32,721 nt of DNA from Deltaproteobacteria bacterium. Its GTDB lineage: Bacteria; Desulfobacterota; Binatia; Binatales; Binataceae. The stretch covers positions 18,867 through 51,587 of the forward strand of contig PNBD01000108.1 in the NCBI GenBank assembly GCA_003135855.1, written 5' to 3'. Position numbers and translations under genes: made by a program. Under the pieces are notes generated by a model. It worked only from the letters and a program-made list of their open reading frames with translations, was not told the origin of the DNA and did no database searches. Each line of letters starts with the position of its first letter. The first letter of the stretch is position 1. Of this stretch, positions 9,733 through 19,400 are shown one piece after another.

Positions 9733-10263
9733 TTACGCTCCTTCGCGGCTGCGCGAGCGAACCTGATTCGGGTCGGGCGGTATCGTCAGGATTTCGCGCG
9801 AGTGGATCTCGCCGAGATATTCGATCAGGTTGCGCATCGAGACCACCGCGGTCGGGCGGCCGTCGTCGTCGACCAACGGGATATGGCGGAAGCCTTCGAG
9901 CACCATCTTGCTGAGCGCGAACGCGACGTTCGCGTCGGCTGGCAGCGTCAACGGATCGCGCGTCATGCACGAGCTGATCGGCGTGCGTTCAAGATCGAGC
10001 GAATGACCGACGACTTTCATCAGCACGTCGCGCTCGGTGAAGATGCCCGCGAGGCTGCCATGTTCCTCGACCAGCACGCACGCGCGGCGCTGTTGCTGCA
10101 TCAGGGCGACGGTTGCGCCGAGCGTGGTCGTTGCGCTCACGATCAACGGCGGCTGCGATACCACTTCGCTGAGAGCGGTGTTGGCGAGTGCGGACTCGAG
10201 GTCTTTCGGGCCGGGATGCTCTTCGTCCAACAATGATTCGTGTTCGTCTTCGTCGCCGGGCAT
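9733..10263 (-). CDS. Protein with two CBS domains
   Basis: This 176-residue cytosolic protein has an acidic N-terminus and a tandem CBS pair (Bateman module). CBS1 runs from about residue 30 to 90 ('RRACVLVEEHGSLAGIFTER' followed by DVL) and CBS2 from about 95 to 160 ('MTRDPLTLPADANVAFALSK', 'FRHIPLVDDDGRPTAVVSMR'). Such modules bind adenosine nucleotides (AMP, ATP, SAM) and regulate partners. No catalytic domain is attached. It starts at ATG 10263. No partner is evident: the neighbours are a Cys-rich secreted protein and a divergent GMC oxidoreductase. Confidence 0.92.
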   Translation of the reverse strand: MPGDEDEHESLLDEEHPGPKDLESALANTALSEVVSQPPLIVSATTTLGATVALMQQQRRACVLVEEHGSLAGIFTERDVLMKVVGHSLDLERTPISSCMTRDPLTLPADANVAFALSKMVLEGFRHIPLVDDDGRPTAVVSMRNLIEYLGEIHSREILTIPPDPNQVRSRSREGA

Positions 10264-10445
10264 TGTTCAATCGCCCTCGCTTTGGAAGGAATACCTTCTG
10301 GTTGAGCCTACGGCGTTTGCAGAGTTAGGGCAAAGCCTGAAAGTGCGTTGCGCGCGATTCAAAGTTGCCGCTTGGCGACCGGCAAGCATCGATGGTGATA
10401 GTCTCGGCACGATGAAACATTCGCTGTCAGTCGAAAGGAGTTGCG

Positions 10446-12029
10446 ATGGCCTCGCGCTCGTATGACGTAATCATCGTCGGCGCAGGCTCGGCCGGCGCGG
10501 CGCTGGCGGCTCGCCTGTCGGAGGATTCCTCGCTCAGCGTCCTGCTGCTCGAAGCGGGCCCTGACTACCGGTCGGCCGAAGCGCCGCAAGAGATGCGCAT
10601 CGCGAATCCAGCGGCGATGATCCTCGCGCCGGAGAACCTGCAGAAATATCAATGGGGCGCGCTCAAGGCGCGGCGCACCGATGCGCAGGAAGCGATGCCG
10701 TACTGGCGCGGGCGCGGAGTGGGCGGCAGTTCCGCGATCAACGGGCAAATCGCGATTCGCGGGCTGCTCGATGATTTCGATATCTGGGCGCGCCAGGGAT
10801 GCATCGGTTGGTCAGGTGAGGAGGTGCTGCCGTACTTCATCAAGCTGGAAAACGATCTCGACTTTGGCGACCAACCGTACCACGGGAATCGCGGTCCGAT
10901 TCCGGTCTGGCGCACGCCGCAAGAGCAGTGGGGCGGCGTCGATCGCGCATTGCGCGACGTCTGCCTCGACGCAGGCTACGGCTGGTGCGCGGATCACAAC
11001 ACGCCGACCGGAACTGGCGTCTCTCCCTACGCGATGAATCGCCAGCACGACGCGCGCGTTTCGACCAACGACGGCTATCTCGAACCCGCACGCGCGCGCG
11101 CGAATCTGCACATCGTCGGCGACGCGCTGGTCGATCGAATCGAATTCGATGGGACGAGGGCGGTGGCAATCCGGGTGCGAACGAATGATGGATGGCAACG
11201 GATCGAAGGCGGCGAAATCATTCTGTGCGCCGGTGCGATTCATTCACCGGCAATCCTGATGCGCTCGGGAATCGGGCCGGCCGACGACCTGCGCGCACTC
11301 GGGATTCCGATCGTTGCGGACCGGCCGGTCGGCCATGACTTGATCGATCATCCGATGATCGCGATGAGCATGGTGCTGAAGACGGAGGTGCGCGCTCTTA
11401 GCCGAACGTCTCGCCATACCAACTGCGCGGTGCGCTATAGCTCGGGGCTCGGCGGCGCCGGCGAGAACGATATGTTCCTGATCGCGATGAACCTGCTTGG
11501 GTACAGCGAGAAGACGCTGCAATTCGGCTTCATCTGGATGACGGCGTACCAGACCTACTCGCGCGGGCAGTTGCGAATCACGTCACGCTCACCGGAAATC
11601 GATCCCGACGTTCGCTTCCGGATGCTGACCGACGAGCGCGACCTGATGCGGATGCGCGACGGCGTCCGGCGGCTCGAAGAATTCGCGCGCCATCCTGTGA
11701 TTGTGGCAACGGCCGAGCAGGTGAGTTTTGGCAATCCGATGTTGTTGATACAGGGGCAGAGCGACACTCCGCCGGCGGGTGCGGCGCTCGACCAATGGAT
11801 GATCGCGAACTGCTTCGACTCGCAGCACGCCGCTGGCACTTGCAGGATGGGACCGGCGTCGGAGCCGCGCTCGGTGGTCGATCCGGATTGCCGCGTGATA
11901 GGCGTGGAGCGGCTCAGCGTGATCGATTGCTCGATCATGCCGGAGATCGTGCGTGCCAATACTCATCTCAGCACGGTGATGATCGCGGAACTGATGGCGG
12001 ATCGAATTCGAGGTAGGCGACCTGCCTGA
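10446..12029 (+). CDS. GMC-family FAD-dependent oxidoreductase (choline dehydrogenase-like)
   Basis: This 527-residue flavoprotein of the glucose-methanol-choline family shows the N-terminal dinucleotide motif 'DVIIVGAGSAGAALAARLSE', the FAD loop 'WRGRGVGGSSAINGQIAIRG', the second signature 'CAGAIHSPAILMRSGIGP', and the C-terminal catalytic region with a His in 'SQHAAGTCRMG' and the His/Asn pair in 'VRANTHLSTVMIAELMAD'. It oxidises an alcohol, with substrate not deducible. No signal peptide is seen. ATG 10446 has an RBS (AAGGAG, six bases away). It appears monocistronic, divergent from the CBS gene across 182 bp that presumably carry both promoters. Confidence 0.94.
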   Translation: MASRSYDVIIVGAGSAGAALAARLSEDSSLSVLLLEAGPDYRSAEAPQEMRIANPAAMILAPENLQKYQWGALKARRTDAQEAMPYWRGRGVGGSSAINGQIAIRGLLDDFDIWARQGCIGWSGEEVLPYFIKLENDLDFGDQPYHGNRGPIPVWRTPQEQWGGVDRALRDVCLDAGYGWCADHNTPTGTGVSPYAMNRQHDARVSTNDGYLEPARARANLHIVGDALVDRIEFDGTRAVAIRVRTNDGWQRIEGGEIILCAGAIHSPAILMRSGIGPADDLRALGIPIVADRPVGHDLIDHPMIAMSMVLKTEVRALSRTSRHTNCAVRYSSGLGGAGENDMFLIAMNLLGYSEKTLQFGFIWMTAYQTYSRGQLRITSRSPEIDPDVRFRMLTDERDLMRMRDGVRRLEEFARHPVIVATAEQVSFGNPMLLIQGQSDTPPAGAALDQWMIANCFDSQHAAGTCRMGPASEPRSVVDPDCRVIGVERLSVIDCSIMPEIVRANTHLSTVMIAELMADRIRGRRPA

Positions 12030-12147
12030 TGAGTCGTAGTGGCAGTCTCTCGGTCCTTTGGCGCGGATGAGTTTCGCCGCATTGCCAGATAGGTGGTTGG
12101 TCCGTATATATGAAGCGAATCAAATCATGAAATCTTAAGAGGGAGAC

Positions 12148-12876
12148 GTGGCAAAGAAGGCAAAGCCCAAAAAGACGCGGTCAGCTCATCAGCTCAACGC
12201 TGGGACGGTGGACGACATAACGACACAGGTCAACGGTCTGGCGCTGCGTTGGATTGCTTTTCACAAGCAGCTTCATGGGAAACCCCAGACGCTTCCGTGG
12301 GATCCAGCAACCCTAGATTCTCAGACCTCACTCGATTGGACGGCTCAGATTGCAAGCGCTCACGCGCTAAACTGCATGCATTGCAGGGACGCTATTGCTG
12401 CACACCTGCATTGGCCTAACCCGTTCGATCCAGATCCCCTACCAATCAATACCGACGAGCAGGGTTATCTGAATGCGATTTCAAATTGGCTGACAACCGA
12501 TGTCAACGTGTATGCAGCGTTATGGGGACTATATTTCCCTCATGTCCCCGTTCCCAATCCGACTCCCCATGTCGGCGACCCGTCGACGATCCACGAGGCT
12601 TTCGACCGGCTTGCGCTGAATGGAAATGACTTTGTTCAAACTGAAAACAGGGGGCCGCACTATCCAGGGACAATTAATTTGGAGCCTACTCCCGATCCAC
12701 CGACTCGACCATCCCACGTACCCGAGCTTCAATCTCTGCAGGCAATCGAAGTGGCGTGCCATAGATTAGTCAGATTCCACGGCGACATTCTTAATGTCCT
12801 GACGCATTCACTGTTTGCACTAACCGAGAGTCGTAACGACAAAGGAAAAAAGTTGTTTCCCTTCTTTGTAAAATAG
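12148..12876 (+). CDS. Orphan hypothetical protein, 242 aa
   Basis: The gene starts at GTG 12148 behind AGAGGGAGA and ends with a hairpin terminator candidate. The N-terminus is Lys-rich (AKKAKPKKTRSA). The body has a single CxxC, 'ALNCMHCRDAIAAHLHWPNP', long Pro-rich stretches (for example 'FPHVPVPNPTPHVGDP') and a helical C-terminus. No membrane segment or signal peptide is seen. The alternation of His/Cys in the middle could hold a metal or haem, but that is a guess. The DNA is visibly less G+C-rich than the GMC gene before it, which suggests recent acquisition. I do not recognise the family. Confidence 0.65.
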   Translation: MAKKAKPKKTRSAHQLNAGTVDDITTQVNGLALRWIAFHKQLHGKPQTLPWDPATLDSQTSLDWTAQIASAHALNCMHCRDAIAAHLHWPNPFDPDPLPINTDEQGYLNAISNWLTTDVNVYAALWGLYFPHVPVPNPTPHVGDPSTIHEAFDRLALNGNDFVQTENRGPHYPGTINLEPTPDPPTRPSHVPELQSLQAIEVACHRLVRFHGDILNVLTHSLFALTESRNDKGKKLFPFFVK

Positions 12877-12885
12877 GTTGGTGAC

Positions 12886-12922
12886 AAGCGTTCGATAGTT
12901 GGACGCTTTTGCTTTGCTTTTC
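12886..12922 (+). terminator. Rho-independent terminator candidate after the 242-aa orphan gene
   Basis: AAGCGT (12886-12891) can pair with ACGCTT (12903-12908) across an 11-nt loop, followed by a T-rich run (TTTGCTTTGCTTTT). It starts 10 bp after the stop codon. The stem is short, so strength is uncertain. Confidence 0.5.
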
Positions 12923-12971
12923 GTGCTTATGTCGAGACTCCTAGCCTTCTTCTTTTGTGGAATAATTGCCA

Positions 12972-14243
12972 ATGCCGAAAACGCTGCAAGAACCGCCGTC
13001 GGCGCTTTCGTCCTTTCAAGCAAGTAAGCGCCGGTTCGTCGGGCGCGCAGCCGAAACGAAGCGGCTGATCGGAGCTCTCTCGGACGCGAGCGGTGGTGAC
13101 GCCAGGCTCGTGATGCTGCTCGGCGAACCGGGCATCGGTAAGACCCTTCTCAGTGAGTGGGTGTCTGCCCATGCGATGTCTCTTGGCGATCGGGTCGTAT
13201 GGGCGCGATGCTGGGCGCATGGCGCCCCACCGTACTGGCCGTGGATCCAGATCTTTCGAGATTTGCTATCTGACCGGAGCAGCGCGAAAGCCAGTCCCGG
13301 GAACGAGGCGGCGATTTCTCGAATTAAACGATCGTTGCCAGAGCTCCGGCTCGAGGAGCGGAATCTTGATATTCCCTCTGGAGGGCTGGCAGGCGGTTCC
13401 TCTTCCCGGATCTCAGAGGTTCCGGAAACCGAGCGGTTTGCCTTCTTCGAGACAGTTAGTGACTTGCTTAAGCAGGTTGCCAACATCGCTCCGCTGGTGG
13501 TTGTCATCGATGACCTGCATCTAGCTGACACCGACTCGATTCAATTGCTTAGCTTCGTGGCGCGGGATTTCGCGCGCAGCAGAATTCTGGTTCTTGTCAC
13601 ATGTCGGGATGAATGGTCGATACTTCCGCCAGAGCGAGCCGCGGCGCTAGGCGAGTTGGCTAGAGAAGCTGAGAGGATAGATCTCAAAGGACTGACGAAC
13701 GATGAGGTTGCCGAGTTCGTGCGGAAGAGTACCTCCATCGAACCGGATCAACACTTAGTTTCGTCACTGCGAAGTAGAACCTCCGGCAATCCGTTCTTTC
13801 TGGACGGCTTGGCGCGGCTACTTACGGACGGTACCGCGCTCCCCGATCAATTGGGCAAAACCGGGCTTCCGATCCCACCTACGATCGTCGCCGCAGTGGA
13901 ACGGAGATTGGAGCCACTGTCTAGCGTGGCGCGGAGAGTCCTTCGTCTCGCATCGGTAATGGAAGAGGAAATTGACGCGTCTATCTTAGCACAAGCTTCC
14001 GGCCTATCCCGACCCGAGTTAACCGAAGCGATTGAAGAGGCGATTGGAAACGGTCTGCTTATCAGCGTGCCAGACGGCAGAGCACTCCGCTTTAACCAGG
14101 GGCTGGTTGCGGAATCAGTACGAGCTGGAATGACGAAGGGAGAACTCCGCACGCTCCACGGTTCGGTTGCACAGGCGTTAGAGCACCTTCATGGCGAAGA
14201 CCTGGAACCTCACATAGCCCCGACTTGCTTTCCATTCTGTTGA
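12972..14243 (+). CDS. AAA ATPase / cyclase protein, 5' part before a frameshift
   Basis: This is the N-terminal part of a large signalling protein that the sequence breaks at a C4 run (14218-14221). The AAA_16/STAND-type ATPase module shows Walker A in 'VMLLGEPGIGKTLLSEW' and Walker B in 'LVVVIDDLHLADTDS', then 'ILVLVTCRDEW' (sensor-like) and a helical 'SGNPFFLDGLARLL' segment typical of AAA_16 proteins linked to TPRs or cyclases. I prefer ATG 12972 over the TTG at 12966. In the given sequence translation stops at 14243 after 14 out-of-frame residues. Removing one C restores a seamless join to the following frame ('HIARLAFHSVEALPLGSESK'), so this and the next entry are one gene of about 1110 codons. 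The shift may be a real mutation or an assembly error. Confidence 0.85.
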   Translation: MPKTLQEPPSALSSFQASKRRFVGRAAETKRLIGALSDASGGDARLVMLLGEPGIGKTLLSEWVSAHAMSLGDRVVWARCWAHGAPPYWPWIQIFRDLLSDRSSAKASPGNEAAISRIKRSLPELRLEERNLDIPSGGLAGGSSSRISEVPETERFAFFETVSDLLKQVANIAPLVVVIDDLHLADTDSIQLLSFVARDFARSRILVLVTCRDEWSILPPERAAALGELAREAERIDLKGLTNDEVAEFVRKSTSIEPDQHLVSSLRSRTSGNPFFLDGLARLLTDGTALPDQLGKTGLPIPPTIVAAVERRLEPLSSVARRVLRLASVMEEEIDASILAQASGLSRPELTEAIEEAIGNGLLISVPDGRALRFNQGLVAESVRAGMTKGELRTLHGSVAQALEHLHGEDLEPHIAPTCFPFC

Positions 14244-16305
14244 AGCGCTTCCGTTAGGCTCCGAGTCGAAAGCTGCCGACTATGCGCGTCGGGCTGCGGA
14301 GCGTGCTCACTCTCAAGCGGCATATGGAGAGGCAGCGAGGCTTTATCAAATCGCCTTGACCTGTGGATCGTCCAACCTAGCTGTGGACCTTGGCCAACGA
14401 TGTGAGCTGCTAGTCGGCTTAGGGGAGGCGCAGAGCCGGGACGGCGACCCGCGAGCGTTAGAGACCTTTCAGCAGGCGGTTGCTCTTGCGCGCAAACAGA
14501 AAGAGGTTCGTATCCTGGGGCGGGCCATCATCGGCTTGGCGGCGGCGTCTCACAAACCGGGGTTCGCCGACTATGAGCTGATCGACGCTCTCGATCAAAG
14601 CCTGGCCGCCTTGGAGGACTCACATAGCGATTTGAAAGCGCGGACCCTCGCGCAACTCTCGCTCGAGCTGTTCTGGTCTGACGATCGCGATCGCGCCATC
14701 TCCTCGGGCCGCCTGGCGGTAGAGACCGCGCGCCAGGCGGGATCTCCTTCGGCACTTGTTTGGACCCTTTGGAACTTGCACCTGGTGCTATGGGGTCCAG
14801 GGAATCTCGACGATCGGCTGTCAACCGCGAATGAGATTGTCCATCTGGCCGAGCAGAACAGAGACTGGGATCAAGCCATCACGGGATACGAGTTTCGCAT
14901 TGGCGCCTTGTTGGAGGGGGGTCGAATTGATGATGTCGAGCGAGCGATCGAAGCCTGTTCACGCCTGGTCGAACGGACCGGCATCCCGTCAGCCAGCCCT
15001 TCGAGATTCAGATGCATGTTCGCGATGCTACGCGGCGACCTCGAGCGCGCCGAAGTCGAATTGCAGAATCTTCAAGCCGTCGCGCACCGGCGTCGCGATC
15101 CTACGCTTCAGATCACTTTTGCCGGACAGTTCGGTCAACTGCGCGGCGAGCAGGGACGTCTCGACGAACTGGAGTCGCTACTCAAAAATGCCGCTCAGGC
15201 CTTCCCGGGCTTTGTCACGACTCGATGCGGACTGGCGCTTCTCTACGCACGCGCTGGACGGACCACTGATGCGACCGTAGAGTTCGAGTATCTAGCGGCC
15301 GAAGGCTTTTCCCGGATTCGCAAGGATTGGAACTGGCTCGGCACTATGGCTCTACTCTCAGAAGTGGCTGCCACGCTCGGTGATACTCCGCGCAGCGAGG
15401 CTCTCTATGCGTTGCTACAACCTTACGCCGGTAGGATCGTCACACTGGGGTTTGGCGATGTCTGCTACGGTCCGGTTGATCACTACTTGGGCCTATTGGC
15501 TGCGGCACGGCGCGAATGGGGCATTGCAGAGCACCACTTCAAGGAGTCAATCGCCATATCGCTCCGAATGTCAGCGCGTCCGCTGCTAGCCCGCACACAA
15601 TTGCACTATGCGGAGATGCTGCTCTCGCGAGGTGAGCCATCAGACGTTACAAGGTCTCGAGACCTCTTAGACTCTGCCGGACAGCTAGCTGAGCGCCTAG
15701 GCATGGCAGAAATAGTAAGGAAGGTCCGCGAGCGAACACTCAACCTTGATAGGTCCCGCGGCAAAGTCAGATTACCATCGCGTGAGATGACACCGTCGGT
15801 AACGCTAGATCGCGGCGATGGTTCAGTTCTCGCCACTCTACTTTTCATTGACATCGCCGCTTCGACTGAGCGCGCAGTGGCCATGGGCGATCGTCAATGG
15901 GCAGAGAAGCTCGCCGAGTACTACCGAATCGTGCGCGAGAAGCTCGAGCAATTTGGCGGCCGTGAAGTCAACATCGCAGGTGACGGCTTTCTGGTTGAGC
16001 TCGATTCGCCGGCTCGCGCTGTCAGGTGCGCAACCGACGTTCAAGCAGCCGCTCGAGAAAGCAGCATCGAGACCCGAGTTGGAATTCATATTGGTGAGTG
16101 CCGCATAATTGGCAACGACCTAACGGGCGTCGCGGTACATGTAGGAGCGCGGGTAGCGAGTCTCGCCAAGGCGGGGGAAATAATCGTGTCCAGCACGGTT
16201 CGCGATCTGCTCGTTGGTTCGGATTTCGTCTTTCAGGATCGCGGACTGCAGACGCTCAAGGGTCTGCCGGAACAATGGCGCATCTTCCTGGTCCAAGCGA
16301 AATAA
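14224..16305 (+). CDS. AAA ATPase / cyclase protein, 3' part: helical repeats and class III nucleotidyl cyclase
   Basis: This frame continues the preceding gene. About 470 residues of helical TPR-like repeats (AALEDSHSDLKARTLAQLSL and similar) follow the ATPase. At the C-terminus lies a class III adenylate/guanylate cyclase domain from about 15820 on: first metal Asp in 'LLFIDIAASTERAVAMGD', second in 'EVNIAGDGFLVELDSP', then 'RVGIHIGECRIIGNDLTGVA' and 'AGEIIVSSTVRDLL'. It should make cAMP or a related nucleotide if the protein is produced. In the common relatives the cyclase is usually N-terminal to the ATPase, so the C-terminal position is less usual. There is no independent RBS evident at the joint, so as sequenced this part may be untranslated. 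The first in-frame ATG is at 14356. Confidence 0.85.
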   Translation, partial: LAFHSVEALPLGSESKAADYARRAAERAHSQAAYGEAARLYQIALTCGSSNLAVDLGQRCELLVGLGEAQSRDGDPRALETFQQAVALARKQKEVRILGRAIIGLAAASHKPGFADYELIDALDQSLAALEDSHSDLKARTLAQLSLELFWSDDRDRAISSGRLAVETARQAGSPSALVWTLWNLHLVLWGPGNLDDRLSTANEIVHLAEQNRDWDQAITGYEFRIGALLEGGRIDDVERAIEACSRLVERTGIPSASPSRFRCMFAMLRGDLERAEVELQNLQAVAHRRRDPTLQITFAGQFGQLRGEQGRLDELESLLKNAAQAFPGFVTTRCGLALLYARAGRTTDATVEFEYLAAEGFSRIRKDWNWLGTMALLSEVAATLGDTPRSEALYALLQPYAGRIVTLGFGDVCYGPVDHYLGLLAAARREWGIAEHHFKESIAISLRMSARPLLARTQLHYAEMLLSRGEPSDVTRSRDLLDSAGQLAERLGMAEIVRKVRERTLNLDRSRGKVRLPSREMTPSVTLDRGDGSVLATLLFIDIAASTERAVAMGDRQWAEKLAEYYRIVREKLEQFGGREVNIAGDGFLVELDSPARAVRCATDVQAAARESSIETRVGIHIGECRIIGNDLTGVAVHVGARVASLAKAGEIIVSSTVRDLLVGSDFVFQDRGLQTLKGLPEQWRIFLVQAK

Positions 16306-16415
16306 GAGCCTTTGACAACTTGCTGGTCCGTCAAGCGTAACTCTTAGTACGGGCGGACGCGTTCGCTGCGCTTGAACGAAGAGCGGTGCGGAATCGATTT
16401 CGTGAGCTAACACAG

Positions 16416-19400
16416 CTAGGACTTGCGCGCTCGTGAATCCGCCGCAGATGCCTGGGCTTGCGATGTCGGCTCCGACTCCCAATTCCATTCCGGCCGGTAG
16501 CCGCCGTTAGCTGAATAGCGATTCATATCGGCGTAGCGCTGCAGCTTTGCCGGATCGACCAGATGCGACAGCATCGCGCCATTGCGCTCGAGCAGCATCT
16601 TTTCCTCGAGCCGCGCAATGTCCTGGCCGACGTCACTCCCCTGGTTCGAGCCAATCGAGACCTTTGCGTAGAACTTGCTGGCCTTTGCCACCGGTTGCAC
16701 CGTCTTCAAATCGGGAATGACCTTGTCTTCGAGCGCCACCGAATCGAACATCCAGGGCCGGCGCTGCTGGAGCAGCGTGTACGAGACGCACTCCCATTCG
16801 CTGAGCGGCTTGCCCGAGAACGGCGCCTGCGGCGAGCTTTGCAGCAGGTATTCCATTCGCATCAGGTTGATCGTCCTGACCAGATCGCGCGGATTCGACG
16901 GCAACAATTCGAAGCATCGATCGATCGCCTTCGCGAACTCCTCCGAGTCGTGCGGCTCGCGCAGGTACGCCCGCTCGGCCAAGGGCGGCCGGGTGCTGCG
17001 AATCAATAACCCGCCCACGAGGATCGCCATCACGACGGGGATTCCCCACAGCCATGCGTTCGGGCGGCCAACCGCTTGGACGATCTTCGGCATCTCGATT
17101 TCAGTCACTCCCGTGCCCCCGCGCGATGGGGCCGAGGCGCCGGACATTTCGAGGGTTGGTGGCGAAACGATCGAATGCGGCGCGATCCTGCCGATCAAGA
17201 TGATCGCGATCAGCGCCGCGCACGTCGCGGCCGCTGCCAGCCGCCATGCCCACGCCGGAATTTCCTGAACACGCTCGGCGATCCGGCTCCAGAATGTCAT
17301 CGCGGAGGTCGGCTTCACCGCGCCGGCGGCGATGCTGTCCGAGTCGATCCGCGCGAGCATCTCTCGCATCCGCTCCGGCCTCGGCTTCGGCACCGACAGC
17401 GTGACCATCTTCTTCAGGTACTCCTGGGCGAAGCGATCCTCGTGCTCGAATCCCGCCGGCGCGAGGCTGCGAAAGTGCTGCTCGATCGCTCTGACAATAT
17501 AGTCCGGGTCGAATCCCAGCACGAAGAACGAGCGATTGGTCTCGTCCGAGCTAGTCACGATCAGATTGATCGCCTTCAACACTGCGACCACCTTGTCGGG
17601 TGGGCATCGATCGAGATCGTCGACCACGATCAGGAATTTTCCCTGGCCGACCGCGTCGCGATAGGTCTTGAACTCACGAGTGAAGTCGTCGATCAGCGCG
17701 GCGCGCGCGCCGTCACCGACCGCGAACAGGCTGGCAAACCTGAGCCGGAAGGCCGAGAGCATGGTCCACGCGCCGCCCGCCAGGCCGACGATCGCGACGA
17801 CTAGTCCGATTCGCTTGCTCAAGGCGTCGCCCCAATCGCTGCCCGGCGGCAGCGACCACCACTTTGCCAGCGCCAAGCCGGTCAGCAAATCGGGCCGCAT
17901 CTTGAGCGTCCAGACGCCGACGATCACCAGCGCCGCTGACAGCGTCAGGAGCAGGTACTGGTGAAACTTGAATTGCTTGATCCGCGCCCACGCGAGCCGC
18001 AGCGAAAATCCCCAGCTCCGCTGGACACTCAGTTCGCGCGCGATCGTATGCAGGAAGGCCGGCAGGATTTGCGCTTCTTCGTGATACTGCCATGCGTTGA
18101 ACCACACCGCCCGGAAGCGTCCGGTCTTGTGCAGCTCGCTCGCCAGCATCTTCATGATCGACGACTTGCCCGAGCCCCACGGGCCGTTGAGCGAAATGAC
18201 GACCGGCGGCACCGTGTCCGGGTTGTCCAGGAAGCGGCGGAGCGCGCCGACCACCACCTGGAATCCCAGCCGGTCGCGCGCGACATCGTCGATCGGCGTG
18301 TCGCGATAGAGCACCGAGCGCAGCGCATTGTCGGCGCCCGCCTCGGTCCGTGTCGCGGCGGCGCCGGCGCGGAGAGCGGCGCGAAACCATAGTTCGGCCG
18401 CACTCGCCGCAACGGCGACAAAGACGAGGCCGGGCACCGTCGCGACCCACGACCCGGGCGCCTGCCGCCAGAGATCGCGCGTCAGAAACATCAGCGCGAA
18501 CAGCGTCGCGACCGAGACTGCACCAGCCACTCGCGAATCGATCTCAGTGCCGGTCACCGTTTGTCGTCGTCGGCCAAGTACGAATCCGAAGACCGACAGC
18601 GCGACAAATACCATAGCCGGCAGGACGGTCACCGGCTCGCTTACCGAAAACGCCGGATTAAACAGATCAGCGATATTCGCTGGCGGCTTGTCGAGATCGA
18701 TCGCCTTCGGTTCGGTAAACGCGCTGCCGCCGGGAAACGGCAACGGCGTGACAAGGTAGCTGACGAATGCCGCCCAGATGCCGGCTGGCACCGTGACGGG
18801 CGTGGCATTCGGGAAGTAGATTGTTCGGACCGATCTCAGATGGTGCCAAACGCGCGCGAGCCCAACGGCCACCGGCGCGCTGCCATTAGTTATTTGCAGA
18901 AAGACCTCGAACGGATTCCCAAAAGAATCGCGAGGCCACTCGATTGCAATCGTCGATGCGCCGCGCGAGTCAGCCTTGAGTAGCGCGATCATCGTCGCGC
19001 TCATGACGACATCGGGAGTCGTCACGGTCTGCACCGGCGACAGAGGCGCCGGTGATTTTTCGGGCGCGGATGGAGACGGGAGATTAGATTGGGCGGGAAG
19101 ATTCGGAATGGCGGCCTTGTTTGGCGCCAACTCGAATTGCTGCGGCAATTTGTTGAACAGCTCCGGCGGCGCGGTCTTTTGCACCTGCTCGGGAGGAGGC
19201 TCAGCAATCATGCCGACCTGCTGGAAAAACGGATCGCTCGCGGCCCCTTGTGCGGGAGGTTTTTCCGGTTTGCCCGCCGGCGCGGGTGAGGGATTAGCAA
19301 TCAGATAGCGCTCGTCCCATATCGCCGCGTCCAACTCATTGCGAGCATTCGTTGCGACCACGTCGCCGAGTCGGATCCGATAACTGCCGGGCTTCAGGCT

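Noticed and set aside
14218-14221. Programmed +1 or -1 frameshift in the ATPase/cyclase gene
   Set aside because: There is only a C4 run, with no slippery heptamer, downstream stem or SD-like stimulator; mutation or sequencing error is simpler.
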